Positions 8,538 to 20,308 of a stretch of DNA of 64,000 nt are shown piece by piece. The notes under the pieces were generated by a model. It saw only the letters and a list, made by a program, of their open reading frames with translations. It ran no database searches and was not told the DNA's origin. The position numbers and the translations under genes are program-made. Each line of letters opens with the position of its first letter. Position 1 is the first letter of the stretch. This DNA is from Phaeovulum molybdatiresistens (GTDB lineage Bacteria > Pseudomonadota > Alphaproteobacteria > Rhodobacterales > Rhodobacteraceae), in NCBI RefSeq assembly GCF_023544865.1, contig NZ_JAMJFX010000015.1:23994-87993 (forward strand), read 5' to 3'.

Positions 8538-9182
8538 CTACCACTCGACCACCGCGCCGGTATGGTCGCGGAAACTGCCGCTGTCGGCGGGGCCAAGCCC
8601 GTCCAGCACGGCCAACAGCCGCGCGGCGCTTTCGGCAGGGGGCAGCTTGTAATGGCCATAGCCCGCGGTGAAGGGCGTATCCACCGTGCCCGGATGCAGG
8701 CAGGCCACCACCGCCTGACGGTGCGTGCGCGCCAGTTCCACCGCGCCCGTGCGCATCAGCTGGTTCAACGCGGCCTTGGCGGCGCGGTAGGAATACCACC
8801 CCCCCAGCCGGTTATCCCCGATTGAACCGACGCGCGCCGACAGCACCGCAAAGACCGCCCGCCGGTTGCGGGACAACAGCCGCACGGCGTGTTTCAGAAC
8901 CAGCGCCGGGCCGATCGCATTGACCGCGAATTGCGCCTGCAGCGCGCCGGGGTCCAGCGCCCGGATCGCCTTTTCCGGCACCCCCAGCGCGCCGGTTGCC
9001 ACAAAGATCAGATCGTAGGGCCCCGCCAACCGGCCCATATGGTCGGCCACGCTGGCTTCGTCCGTCACATCGAACCCGTCGCGATGGCGCGACAGGCCCG
9101 TGACCGCCCCCCCGCGCCGCGCCAGTTCCGCCGCCACCGCAGCGCCGATCCCGCCCGTATCCCCGATCACCAAGGCCTTCAT
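8538..9182 (-). CDS. Short-chain dehydrogenase/reductase family protein
   Basis: 214 residues with an N-terminal Rossmann fold (MKALVIGDTGGIGAAVAAEL, the glycine-rich dinucleotide motif) and the SDR active site YSYRAAKAALN (Tyr-x-x-x-Lys). The sequence ALGVPEKAIRALDPGALQAQF and the short length resemble the C-factor/CsgA-like SDR group. The substrate is unknown. The start at 9182 gives the canonical N-terminus; a longer upstream frame lacks homology features. It is divergent from leuL-leuA, with about 100 bases between. Confidence 0.85.
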   Translation of the reverse strand: MKALVIGDTGGIGAAVAAELARRGGAVTGLSRHRDGFDVTDEASVADHMGRLAGPYDLIFVATGALGVPEKAIRALDPGALQAQFAVNAIGPALVLKHAVRLLSRNRRAVFAVLSARVGSIGDNRLGGWYSYRAAKAALNQLMRTGAVELARTHRQAVVACLHPGTVDTPFTAGYGHYKLPPAESAARLLAVLDGLGPADSGSFRDHTGAVVEW

Positions 9183-9285
9183 GCCCGCCCCCCCGTTTCT
9201 GCCACCCGTCGCGGCCTGTTCCGTCTTACGCATCAGGGGCAGATTTGGTCTTTTCTTTTCCGGCACGGCGCATATAGTCGCGACC

Positions 9286-9372
9286 ATGACACGGACCCTG
9301 CACATATTCGCAGCTTCGGGCGCGGCCTGCGCCCTGAACCTCCGTGGTCTCCTTCTCCTTAGCAGCCTCTGA
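9286..9372 (+). CDS. leuL: leuA leader peptide, leucine-rich
   Basis: A 28-codon reading frame begins at ATG 9286 and ends in TGA at 9370-9372, about 90 bases before leuA. It opens MTRTLHIFAASG and ends LNLRGLLLLSSL, with four consecutive leucine codons and eight leucines in all. Ribosome stalling at this run under leucine shortage would control folding of the hairpins that follow. Position, length and composition match the leucine attenuators known from proteobacteria. No strong Shine-Dalgarno is apparent, so translation is inferred. Confidence 0.82.
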   Translation: MTRTLHIFAASGAACALNLRGLLLLSSL

Positions 9373-9415
9373 GCGTGCCCTTGGGCGCGACCGCTCGGAG
9401 GTGACCAGCGCCCAA
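9366..9415 (+). promoter_or_regulatory. Leucine attenuator: mutually exclusive hairpins before leuA
   Basis: Two pairings overlap. Segment 9366-9375 (CCTCTGAGCG, covering the leader stop codon) can pair with 9392-9401 (CGCTCGGAGG) through ten pairs including one G-U. Segment 9381-9388 (TTGGGCGC) pairs perfectly with 9408-9415 (GCGCCCAA). The arms interleave, so both cannot form fully together. A stalled or terminated ribosome at the leader end would choose between them. No long U-tract follows the second hairpin, so a rho-dependent or translational mechanism is possible. Confidence 0.65.
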
Positions 9416-9463
9416 AGATCACAGCAAAAGATCGCAGCGACGGATCTGCACCAGGAGATTGAC

Positions 9464-11029
<1,566 letters not shown>

Positions 11030-11036
11030 GGGCGAA

Positions 11037-11057
11037 AGGGGGGCTGTCTGCCCCCCT
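11037..11057 (+). terminator. Intrinsic terminator of leuA
   Basis: A perfect 7-bp stem AGGGGGG/CCCCCCT with a 7-nt loop lies 8 bases after the leuA stop codon and is followed by CTT. The U-tract is weak but placement is good. Confidence 0.6.
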
Positions 11058-12466
<1,409 letters not shown>

Positions 12467-12494
12467 GCGCCGCCGGCCCTGACACGAGGACGCC

Positions 12495-13418
12495 TTGGCC
12501 AGACACCGCGACGATCAGGATTATGCAGGACCGCTGCGCCGCATTCTTATTGCGGTGCTGGTTCTGATCCTGTCCGCGACCTTCCTGATCTGGCGCATCG
12601 ACAGCCCGCGCGTGGAACGGTTCCGCGCGGCCTTCATCGACCGCTTTGTGCCGACCTTCGACTGGGCGATGGTGCCGGTGACCCATGTGCTGGGCATGGT
12701 CGAGGGGTTTCAGTCCTATGCCCGGATCTACCAGCAGAACCAGGAACTGCGGCGTGAATTGCAGCAGATGAAGGCCTGGAAAGAGGCCGCCGTGCAGCTG
12801 GAACAGCAAAATGCCAAGCTGCTGGCGCAGAACCAGGTGCGGCTGGACCCCAAGCTGACCAGCGTGTCGGGCGTGGTGCTGGCCGATTCGGGCAGCCCGT
12901 TCCGGCAATCGGTGCTGCTGAACGTGGGGTTGCGCGACGGCATTGTGGACGGCTGGGCGACGATGGACGGGCTGGGCCTGGTGGGGCGCATTTCGGGGGT
13001 GGGACGCGCGACCAGCCGGGTGATCCTGCTGACCGATCCGTCCAGCCGGATTCCGGTGACGATTCAGCCCTCGGGGCAAAAGGCGATCCTGGCCGGGGAC
13101 AATTCGGGCCTGCCGCTGGTGGATTTCATCGAAAGCCCCGAACAGGTGCGCCCGGGCGACCGGGTGATTTCATCGGGCGATGGCGGGGTGTTTCCGGCGG
13201 GGCTTTTGGTGGGGCAGGTGCTGCAGGGCCCCGACCGGCGGCTACGGGTGCGCCTTGCCGCCGATTATGAGCGGCTGGATTTCCTGCGCGTGCTGCGCAG
13301 CCACCCGGCCGAACAGCTGCGCGATGCGGGCCCGCTGATCCCGCCTGCGCCCGCCGCCGGGGCCGATGCCGGGGCCGCGCAGGATGACGCCGCCGGGGAT
13401 GGTCGCGGCGATGGTTGA
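12495..13418 (+). CDS. mreC: Rod shape-determining protein MreC
   Basis: 307 residues with a short cytoplasmic start, one transmembrane helix (about residues 15-35, RRILIAVLVLILSATFLIW), a coiled coil (YARIYQQNQELRRELQQMK) and the periplasmic beta domain. MreC is the bitopic scaffold that links MreB to PBP2 and activates it. The start codon appears to be TTG at 12495 with GAGGA just upstream; no ATG gives the full N-terminus. The C-terminus is rich in Ala/Pro/Asp and overlaps mreD by 8 bases. Confidence 0.93.
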   Translation: MARHRDDQDYAGPLRRILIAVLVLILSATFLIWRIDSPRVERFRAAFIDRFVPTFDWAMVPVTHVLGMVEGFQSYARIYQQNQELRRELQQMKAWKEAAVQLEQQNAKLLAQNQVRLDPKLTSVSGVVLADSGSPFRQSVLLNVGLRDGIVDGWATMDGLGLVGRISGVGRATSRVILLTDPSSRIPVTIQPSGQKAILAGDNSGLPLVDFIESPEQVRPGDRVISSGDGGVFPAGLLVGQVLQGPDRRLRVRLAADYERLDFLRVLRSHPAEQLRDAGPLIPPAPAAGADAGAAQDDAAGDGRGDG

Positions 13419-13950
13419 TCCGCTGACCACCCGCCGCCTTGTGCATCGCGCCCTGTTTCTGGCGATCGCCGCGGTGATCCTGTTCCTGCGCCTGCTGCCC
13501 CTGTCGCCGGGCACCGGCGGTTTGCCCGGCCCCGACATCTTTCTGGCGCTGACGCTTGCCTGGGTGCTGCGCAGGCCCGATTATGTTCCGGCGGCTTTGA
13601 TCGTGGCGGTCATTTTGCTGGAGGATCTGATGTTCATGCGCCCGCCGGGGCTTTGGTCGCTGATGGTGCTGCTGGGAACCGAATTCCTGCGCCGGCGCGA
13701 ACAGGCCCTGCGCGATCTGCCCTTCATGCTGGAATGGCTGGTGATCGGCGGGGTGCTGGCGGCGATGTTCCTGGGCAACCGTGCGGTTCTGGCGCTGGTG
13801 ATGGTGCCGCAGCCGGGGCTGGGGCAGGATCTGCTGCGGCTTCTGGCCACGCTGGCGGCCTATCCGGTCGTGGTGGCGGCCTCGCGGCTGGCCTTTGGCC
13901 TGCGTCGCGCCGCCCCCGGCGAGGTCGATGCCTTGGGGCACAGGCTATGA
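13411..13950 (+). CDS. mreD: Rod shape-determining protein MreD
   Basis: 179 residues, strongly hydrophobic, with about five membrane helices (such as ALFLAIAAVILFLRLLPL and AALIVAVILLEDLMFM), matching MreD. It is an inner-membrane partner of MreC in the elongasome. The ATG at 13411 overlaps the mreC stop; an alternative in-frame ATG lies at 13399. Its stop overlaps the mrdA start (ATGA), which suggests translational coupling. Confidence 0.9.
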   Translation: MVDPLTTRRLVHRALFLAIAAVILFLRLLPLSPGTGGLPGPDIFLALTLAWVLRRPDYVPAALIVAVILLEDLMFMRPPGLWSLMVLLGTEFLRRREQALRDLPFMLEWLVIGGVLAAMFLGNRAVLALVMVPQPGLGQDLLRLLATLAAYPVVVAASRLAFGLRRAAPGEVDALGHRL

Positions 13951-15890
13951 GACGTTCGGCCCGCAAGGCGCAGGAAAGCAGCCGCCAGATCACCCGGCGC
14001 GGGTTGATGCTGGGCGCGGCGCAGGCGGCGATGGTCGCCGTGCTTGGCCTGCGGATGCGCAAGATGCAGCTGGAACAGGCCGAGGAATTCCGTCTGCTGG
14101 CCGATGGCAATTCCGTCAAGATCCGGCTGATCCCGCCGGCGCGCGGGCTGATCCATGACCGCAACGGCGTGTTGATCGCGGGCAACGAACAGAACTATCG
14201 CGTGACCATCACGCGCGAGGATGCCGGCGATGTGGACACAGTGATCGCCGATCTGCGCCGCCTGATCCCGCTGTCGGATGACCAGACTGCCGAATTGCTG
14301 GAGGAAATCCGCCGCCGCGCGCCCACCGCCCCCGTGACCATCGCCGACCGGCTGAGCTGGGAGGAGTTTTCCCGCATCGCCGTCAACGCCCCTGCCCTGC
14401 CCGGCATCACCCCCGATGTGGGCCTGTCGCGCGCCTATCCGCAGGGGCCCGACTTTGCCCATGTCGTGGGTTATGTCGGCCCGGTGTCCGATTACGACCT
14501 GGGCCAGATCGAAAACCCCGACCCGCTGCTGCACATTCCGAAATTTCAGCTGGGCAAGCTGGGCATCGAGGCCAAGTTCGAAGATCAGCTGCGCGGTCGC
14601 GCCGGCCAGCGCCGGGTTGAGGTCAATTCCGCCGGGCGCGAGATGCGCGAACTGGGCCGCCAAATGGGCGAGCCGGGCGTGAACCTGCAACTGACGCTGG
14701 ATTACCGGCTGCAGAATTATGCCGCCGCCCGGATGGGCGAGGAAAGCGCCGCCGCGGTGGTGATGGATGTGCAGACCGGCGATCTGCTGGCGATCAGTTC
14801 CTCGCCCGCTTTCGACCCCAACCTGTTCGTGCGCGGCATATCGGGGCCCGATTATCGCGCCCTGATGGAAAACGATCACCGCCCGCTGGCCGACAAGACG
14901 GTTCAGGGCCTGTACCCGCCCGGATCGACCTACAAGATGGTGACAGCGCTGGCCGCGCTGGAGGCGGGCGTGATCAAACCCGGCGAAACCGTCTATTGCC
15001 CCGGCCACCTGGAGGTCAGCGGCCGGCGTTTCCACTGCTGGAAACGCGCGGGCCACGGTCGGATGGACCTGATCCAGAGCCTCGAACAATCCTGCGACGT
15101 CTATTACTATGACATTGCCCAACGCGTCGGCATCGACAAGATTTCCGAAATGGCGCGGCGGCTGGGCGTGGCGGTGCGCCATGACCTGCCGATGTCTGCC
15201 GTGGCCGAAGGGCTGGCGCCCACCCGTGCCTGGAAACAGGACCGCTATGGCCAGGCCTGGCGCGTGGGCGACACGATCAACGCCTCGATCGGGCAGGGCT
15301 ATGTGCTGACCTCGCCGCTGCACCTGGCGGTGATGACGGCGCGCATCGCCACCGGCAAGGCCGTGGTGCCGCGGCTGGTGCGGTCGATAGACGGGGTCGA
15401 GGTGGCGCTCCCCGACGCCCCCGATCTGGACCTGCAGCCTGGGTTCCTGGACCTGATGCGCCGCGGCATGTCGGCGGTGGTCAATTCGCGCCGCGGCACC
15501 GCGAACGGGTCGCGCATCGTGGCGGCGGAATGGACGATGGCGGGCAAGACCGGCACCAGCCAGGTGCGCAACATCACCGCCGCCGAACGCGCGCGCGGCG
15601 TGATCAGCAACGACCAGCTGCCCTGGAACCGGCGCGACCACGGCCTGTTCGTGGGCTATGCGCCCTATGACAACCCGCGCTATGCGATCAGCCTTGTGGT
15701 CGAACATGGCGGCGGCGGGTCCAGCGCGGCCGCCCCCGTTGCCCGCGACATCCTGCTGTTCGCGCTGCATGGCGGGGTGCCACCGCTGGCCGCCTATCCC
15801 GAAAGCCAGCGCGGGCGCATCAAGACCCTGCAGGACAGCCTGCAGCTGATCGACCCCGACACCCTGTCCGGCGGAAGGTCGCGCGCATGA
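13947..15890 (+). CDS. mrdA: Penicillin-binding protein 2 (elongasome transpeptidase)
   Basis: 647 residues. An N-terminal membrane anchor (RRGLMLGAAQAAMVAVLGL) is followed by the pedestal domain and a transpeptidase domain. Catalytic motifs are visible: Ser327 in GSTYKM (SxxK), SCD in EQSCDVYYYD, and KTGTS from Lys534. PBP2 crosslinks lateral-wall peptidoglycan in the periplasm together with RodA. Length fits the family. It sits between mreD and rodA with ATGA overlaps on both sides. Confidence 0.95.
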   Translation: MRRSARKAQESSRQITRRGLMLGAAQAAMVAVLGLRMRKMQLEQAEEFRLLADGNSVKIRLIPPARGLIHDRNGVLIAGNEQNYRVTITREDAGDVDTVIADLRRLIPLSDDQTAELLEEIRRRAPTAPVTIADRLSWEEFSRIAVNAPALPGITPDVGLSRAYPQGPDFAHVVGYVGPVSDYDLGQIENPDPLLHIPKFQLGKLGIEAKFEDQLRGRAGQRRVEVNSAGREMRELGRQMGEPGVNLQLTLDYRLQNYAAARMGEESAAAVVMDVQTGDLLAISSSPAFDPNLFVRGISGPDYRALMENDHRPLADKTVQGLYPPGSTYKMVTALAALEAGVIKPGETVYCPGHLEVSGRRFHCWKRAGHGRMDLIQSLEQSCDVYYYDIAQRVGIDKISEMARRLGVAVRHDLPMSAVAEGLAPTRAWKQDRYGQAWRVGDTINASIGQGYVLTSPLHLAVMTARIATGKAVVPRLVRSIDGVEVALPDAPDLDLQPGFLDLMRRGMSAVVNSRRGTANGSRIVAAEWTMAGKTGTSQVRNITAAERARGVISNDQLPWNRRDHGLFVGYAPYDNPRYAISLVVEHGGGGSSAAAPVARDILLFALHGGVPPLAAYPESQRGRIKTLQDSLQLIDPDTLSGGRSRA

Positions 15891-17026
15891 GCTATCTTGA
15901 GGCCAACCTGAAAACCGTACCCACCGGGCTGCGCAAGGTTCTGTATCTGAACTGGCCGGTGATCATCCTGCTGACGGCGGTGGCCTGCACCGGCTTTCTG
16001 ATGCTGTATTCCGTCGCGGGCGGCAATCTGCAGACCTGGGCGGAACCGCAGATGAAGCGCTTCGGGCTGGGCATGGTGGCGATGCTGGTGGTGGCCTTCG
16101 TGCCGATCTGGTTCTGGCGCAATGTCTCGGCACTGGTCTATGTCGTGGCGCTGCTGCTTTTGGTCGCGGTGGAACTGTTCGGCGACATCGGCATGGGCGC
16201 CCAGCGCTGGCTGGAAATCGGCCCCTTCCGCCTGCAACCCTCGGAACTGATGAAGGTCGCGCTGGTGATGATGCTGGCGGCCTATTACGACTGGCTCGAC
16301 GTGTCGCGCACATCCAGGCCGCTGTGGGTAGCCATTCCGGTGGCGCTGATCCTGCTGCCCACGGCGCTGGTGTTGAAACAGCCCGACCTTGGCACCTCGA
16401 TCATGCTGATCCTGGGCGGGGGGATCGTGATGTTCGTGGCCGGCGTCAGCCTGTGGTATTTCGCCACCGTGCTTGCGGCGGGCGCGGGGCTGATCTTTTC
16501 GGTGCTGCAAAGCCGCGGCACGCCCTGGCAGCTGTTGCACGACTATCAGTTCCGCCGCATCGACACCTTCCTTGACCCCGGATCCGACCCGCTGGGCGCG
16601 GGCTACAACATCATGCAGGCGCAGATCGCGCTGGGATCGGGCGGCTGGGCGGGCCGGGGCTTCATGCAGGGTACCCAAAGCCGGCTGAACTTTCTGCCCG
16701 AAAAGCACACCGATTTCATCTTCACCACCCTGGCCGAGGAATTCGGCTTTGTCGGGGCCTTTTCGCTGCTGATGCTTTACGCGCTGATCCTGGCGTTCTG
16801 CATCCTGTCGGCGCTGTCCAACCGTGACCGCTATTCGGCAATCGTCACCCTGGGTATCGGCGGCACGCTGTTCGTCTTTGTCACCGTCAACATGGCGATG
16901 GTGATGGGGCTGATCCCGGTCGTGGGCGCGCCGCTGCCTCTTGTGTCCTATGGCGGAACCGCGATGATGATCCTGCTGATGGCCTTCGGCGTCGTGCAAA
17001 GTGCCCATGTCCACCGCCCCCGCTGA
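15887..17026 (+). CDS. rodA: Peptidoglycan glycosyltransferase RodA
   Basis: 379 residues, a SEDS-family polytopic membrane protein with about ten helices. Family signatures include LGAGYNIMQAQIALGSGG, GTQSRLNFLPEKHTDFIFT and PLPLVSYGGTAMM near the C-terminus. RodA polymerises glycan strands from lipid II as the partner of PBP2. The start overlaps the mrdA stop by four bases. It closes the elongasome operon, and the next gene begins 10 bases after its stop and may be cotranscribed. Confidence 0.95.
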   Translation: MSYLEANLKTVPTGLRKVLYLNWPVIILLTAVACTGFLMLYSVAGGNLQTWAEPQMKRFGLGMVAMLVVAFVPIWFWRNVSALVYVVALLLLVAVELFGDIGMGAQRWLEIGPFRLQPSELMKVALVMMLAAYYDWLDVSRTSRPLWVAIPVALILLPTALVLKQPDLGTSIMLILGGGIVMFVAGVSLWYFATVLAAGAGLIFSVLQSRGTPWQLLHDYQFRRIDTFLDPGSDPLGAGYNIMQAQIALGSGGWAGRGFMQGTQSRLNFLPEKHTDFIFTTLAEEFGFVGAFSLLMLYALILAFCILSALSNRDRYSAIVTLGIGGTLFVFVTVNMAMVMGLIPVVGAPLPLVSYGGTAMMILLMAFGVVQSAHVHRPR

Positions 17027-17036
17027 AAGGATCGAC

Positions 17037-17972
17037 ATGCCCAATGTTCGCTTCGCCGCCCCCGACCGGCTGTGGCCCACCTATGAACCCGCCCTTGCCA
17101 AGGCCTTCGCCGAGGCCGGTCTGCACGCGCGGATCGTCGGACCCGAGGCCGATCCCGCGCAGGTGGATTACCTGATCTATGCCCCCGGCGGCCCCGTGAC
17201 CGACTTTACCCCCTTCACGCGGGCCAAGGCGGTGCTGAGCCTCTGGGCCGGGGTGGAACGCATCGTCGGCAACCCGACCCTGACCCAGCCGCTGTGCCGC
17301 ATGGTCGATACGGGCCTGCGCGAGGGGATGGTGGAATGGGTCACCGGCCATGTCCTGCGCGCCCATCTGGGCCTGGATCACTGGCTGGCCTGCCAGGACG
17401 GGGTCTGGCGCAATGCCGAAACCCCGCCGCTTGCGCGCGATCGCAATGTGGTGGTTCTGGGCCTGGGTGAACTGGGCGGGGCCTGCGCGCAGATGCTGGG
17501 CAGCCTGAACTTTCGCGTGACAGGCTGGAGCCGCACGCCAAAGACCCTGCCCGGCATTGACTGCCTTTGCGGTCCCACAGGGCTGCACACGGCCCTGTCA
17601 CGGGCGGAAATCCTGGTCACCGTATTGCCCGACACGCCCGACACCAAAAACCTGATCAACGCCACCGCGCTGGGGGCGATGCCAAAGGGGGCGGTGATCC
17701 TGAACCCCGGCCGGGGCACGCTGATCGACGACGCGGCGCTGCTGGCAGCCCTGGATACCGGCCAGATCGCGCAGGCGACGCTTGATGTCTTCAGAACCGA
17801 ACCGCTGCCCGCCGATCACCCCTATTGGACCCATCCCCGCGTCACGGTCACCCCACATATCGCGGCCGAGACGCGCCCGGCCTCGGCCGCGCGGGTCATT
17901 GCCGAAAACATCCGCCGCGGCGAGGCGGCAGAGCCATTCCTGTTCCGCGTCGACCGGACCCGGGGCTACTGA
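17037..17972 (+). CDS. D-2-hydroxyacid dehydrogenase, glyoxylate/hydroxypyruvate reductase A-like
   Basis: 311 residues. The NAD(P)-binding motif is VVVLGLGELGGACAQML, and the catalytic Arg, Glu and His are in NPGRGTLIDD, FRTEPLPADHPYW and TPHIAAETRP. This is the GhrA-type branch that reduces glyoxylate or hydroxypyruvate. The ATG at 17037 was preferred to 17001 because GAAAGG precedes it and the upstream alternative lies inside rodA. It may ride on the rodA transcript. A 120-bp palindrome follows the stop. Confidence 0.87.
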   Translation: MPNVRFAAPDRLWPTYEPALAKAFAEAGLHARIVGPEADPAQVDYLIYAPGGPVTDFTPFTRAKAVLSLWAGVERIVGNPTLTQPLCRMVDTGLREGMVEWVTGHVLRAHLGLDHWLACQDGVWRNAETPPLARDRNVVVLGLGELGGACAQMLGSLNFRVTGWSRTPKTLPGIDCLCGPTGLHTALSRAEILVTVLPDTPDTKNLINATALGAMPKGAVILNPGRGTLIDDAALLAALDTGQIAQATLDVFRTEPLPADHPYWTHPRVTVTPHIAAETRPASAARVIAENIRRGEAAEPFLFRVDRTRGY

Positions 17973-17978
17973 TCCCCT

Positions 17979-18098
17979 CTTCGGCTTTGTAAAAATATCC
18001 TGCGGGGGTTCGGGGGTGCAAAACCCCCGGCCTTGCCGTTTGCGGCCCGGCTGGGGGCGCTGCCCCCAGACCCCCGGGATATTTAGGCAAAGCCGAAG
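17979..18098. repeat. 120-bp composite palindrome (two family 1 repeats head to head)
   Basis: The left end CTTCGGCTTTG (17979-17989) is mirrored by CAAAGCCGAAG (18088-18098). Inside, AAATATCC and GGATATTT are also mirrored. Two G/C hairpins lie between them. It exactly fills the gap between convergent genes ending at 17972 and 18108, so a bidirectional terminator role is plausible. Confidence 0.75.
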
Positions 18099-18107
18099 GG
18101 GCAGGCG

Positions 18108-18905
18108 TCAGCGCAGGATCGGCGGCTTTGCGGGATCCATGCCGGGGGCGGTGGGTTTCAGTTCCTGCACCTCTTCGGGTTCCGGCTCGGGCAGGTGCAG
18201 CACAAGGGCCTGCGCCAGCAGCGCCTCGGCCGCGGGATCGCCAGGCGCCAGGAAGGTGACATCCAGCTCGCCCGCCTCCAGCCCGGAAAAAGCCAGCGCC
18301 TCGGCCATGGCCTTGGCGATCCCGGGCTGCGCGGCGGCGGGCGCACCAAGGAAGGCCAGCACATGGCCGCGCCGGCCATCGTCATAGGTGACGCCAACTA
18401 GAAGGGCATGGCTGGCAAGACCTGCGAGTTGTTCGAACTTGGCCTCGAAGGCCGGCAGTAGCGCACCCAGCACCCCGGGCGGCAGGGCGGGCGCATGGAA
18501 GGCTGCGGGGCGCCCCGCGGCGGCCTGTGGCGCATGGGTCAGCGTATCGGTCAGCCAATCCAGCGCCTCGGGCGGCAACAGCATAGCCGAGGTTGCGACG
18601 CCCAGGTTGATGCCCAGACCAACCCCTTCGCCCGCCAGATATTGCGCGATGACCCGGCCCGGCAGCGCCGCATAGGGGGCGGGCGCGCCGGTGAAGGCGG
18701 TCAGGCGTTCTTCCAGATCGAAGGCCAGAACGAAATCCCCGTCTTCGGTTTCAAAGACCTGCGGGGTGATGGTGTCATCCTCGGGTTCATGTTCCAGCAG
18801 CACGAACAGCTCGGCATCGGCCAGCCGGTCATAGACGGCCAGTCGCGCCCGGTCATCCTGGGGGGCGGCCTCCATCGCGGCATGGGCGCGGTCAAAGGGT
18901 GTCAT
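18108..18905 (-). CDS. SseB family protein
   Basis: 265 residues, cytoplasmic, with two SseB-like regions: an N-terminal one (AELFVLLEHEPEDD and FVLAFDLEERLTAFTG) and a C-terminal one (LLVGVTYDDGRRGHVLAFLG). In enterobacteria SseB modulates serine/pyruvate metabolism enzymes, but the function of alphaproteobacterial homologues is unknown. The start at 18905 overlaps the stop of the upstream uracil-DNA glycosylase-like gene by ATGA, so the two are coupled. A Pro/Glu stretch (EPEPEEVQELKP) is near the C-terminus. Confidence 0.8.
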   Translation of the reverse strand: MTPFDRAHAAMEAAPQDDRARLAVYDRLADAELFVLLEHEPEDDTITPQVFETEDGDFVLAFDLEERLTAFTGAPAPYAALPGRVIAQYLAGEGVGLGINLGVATSAMLLPPEALDWLTDTLTHAPQAAAGRPAAFHAPALPPGVLGALLPAFEAKFEQLAGLASHALLVGVTYDDGRRGHVLAFLGAPAAAQPGIAKAMAEALAFSGLEAGELDVTFLAPGDPAAEALLAQALVLHLPEPEPEEVQELKPTAPGMDPAKPPILR

Positions 18906-19492
18906 TGCAGAACCTCCTGCACGCGGGTGCGAAGGGCGGGGACCAGATCCGCCTCGAACCACGGGTTGCGTTTCAGCCATCCCGTATTGCGCCAGGACGG
19001 ATGGGGCAAGGGAAAGACGCGCGGGGCGTGATCTTGCCACGCCGCCACCGTGTCGGTCACCCGGCCCGCGCCCAGGTGCCAGCGTTGCGCGGCCCCGCCC
19101 ACCAGCACGATCAGATCCGGCGCACCGATCGCCGCCATGACCTGATCGCGCCAGGTGCGTGCGCAGATCGCGGGCGGGGGAAGATCGGCGCCCTTCGCAT
19201 TATAGCCCGGAAAGCAGAAGGCCATCGGTGCAATCGCCACCCGGTCACGGTCATAGAAGGTGGCTGCGTCCAGCCCCATCCAGTGGCGCAGCCGGTCGCC
19301 CGAGGGGTCGGTGAAGGGCCGCCCCGAGGCATGCACCCGCGCGCCCGGCGCCTGCCCCGCAATCAGCACCCGCGCCCCCCGGCAGAACCAGACCACCGGG
19401 CGCGGTTCATGCGCGGTGGCCGTTGCGGCAAAGCGTGCCGCGCATAACCGGCAGGCGGCGATCCGGTCGGCGATGGGGGGCACATCTGTCAT
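18902..19492 (-). CDS. Uracil-DNA glycosylase family protein
   Basis: 196 residues. Superfamily motif 1 is GQAPGARVHASGRPF and motif 2 is PLPHPSWRNT near the C-terminus, with LIVLVGGAAQRWHL as the central strand. This resembles the small UDG-superfamily proteins common in Rhodobacterales. A CRLC pair is near the N-terminus, but a full four-cysteine iron-sulfur site, as in family 4 UDGs, is not obvious. Removal of uracil from DNA is therefore likely but not certain. The start at 19492 is the ATG next to the conserved region; it is coupled to the downstream SseB gene. Confidence 0.8.
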   Translation of the reverse strand: MTDVPPIADRIAACRLCAARFAATATAHEPRPVVWFCRGARVLIAGQAPGARVHASGRPFTDPSGDRLRHWMGLDAATFYDRDRVAIAPMAFCFPGYNAKGADLPPPAICARTWRDQVMAAIGAPDLIVLVGGAAQRWHLGAGRVTDTVAAWQDHAPRVFPLPHPSWRNTGWLKRNPWFEADLVPALRTRVQEVLQ

Positions 19493-19657
19493 GGTTTTCG
19501 TTTCGAATTTTGAGACAAAACCTGTCCGTTCGTATACATCATTCCCCTTAGGACATAATGCTGCCCGATTGATCCGGCAGGGGGCTTTCTTAACGCCTTG
19601 CCCGCACAATGCGGTGAACCGGCAGCAGGCACAGCACGAGGACGGAGCCCCGGGCGA

Positions 19658-20308
19658 ATGCTCGAATTCGACAATGTCAGCAAGTCCTTCTGGACGGGTC
19701 AGCGCCGCAAGGTCATTCTGGACCGTGCCTCGTTCCGGGTGGAACTGGGCAACAGCCTGGGGATTCTGGCGCCCAATGGCACCGGCAAGACCACGATCAT
19801 CAACATGATGGCCGGGCTGGAAAAACCCGATGAGGGGCAGATCCGCAAGACCTGCCGGGTGTCCTTTCCGCTGGGGTTCATGGGCGGGGTGATGGGCAAG
19901 CACACCGCGCGCGAAAACGCGCGGTTCATCGCGCGGCTATACGGGCTTGATCCCGACTATGTCGAGGCCTTCTGCCGCTGGGTCTGCGGGCTGGAGGAAT
20001 ATTTCGACATGCCCGTCGGCACCTTCAGCGATGGCATGCGATCGCGGTTCACCTTTTCGCTGCTGCTGGCGCTGGAATTCGACATCTACCTGATCGATGA
20101 GGGGATGCCCGCGTCCACGGATGTGGAATTCAACCGCAAGGCCGGCTCGATCCTGCGGGACCGGCTGAAGGATGCGACCGTTGTCGTCGTGTCGCACCAG
20201 CCGCAGACGCTTGAAAAATTCTGTCGCTCGGCCGCGGTGTTGCGCGACGGGCAGTTGTACATGTTCGATACCCTGGAAGAAGCGAAGCGGATGTATGAGT
20301 ACGCCTAA
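19658..20308 (+). CDS. kpsT: Capsular polysaccharide export ABC transporter, ATP-binding protein (KpsT-like)
   Basis: 216 residues, one ABC ATPase domain. Walker A is APNGTGKTT (Lys44), the signature is degenerate (TFSDGMRSR, typical of KpsT/Wzt-type exporters), and Walker B is IYLIDEG. It energises export of lipid-linked capsule polymer across the inner membrane. A KpsM-like permease is not in this window, so it must be encoded elsewhere. The gene overlaps the kpsE-like gene by 14 bases. The ATG at 19658 gives the canonical MLEFDNVSKSF start. Confidence 0.88.
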   Translation: MLEFDNVSKSFWTGQRRKVILDRASFRVELGNSLGILAPNGTGKTTIINMMAGLEKPDEGQIRKTCRVSFPLGFMGGVMGKHTARENARFIARLYGLDPDYVEAFCRWVCGLEEYFDMPVGTFSDGMRSRFTFSLLLALEFDIYLIDEGMPASTDVEFNRKAGSILRDRLKDATVVVVSHQPQTLEKFCRSAAVLRDGQLYMFDTLEEAKRMYEYA

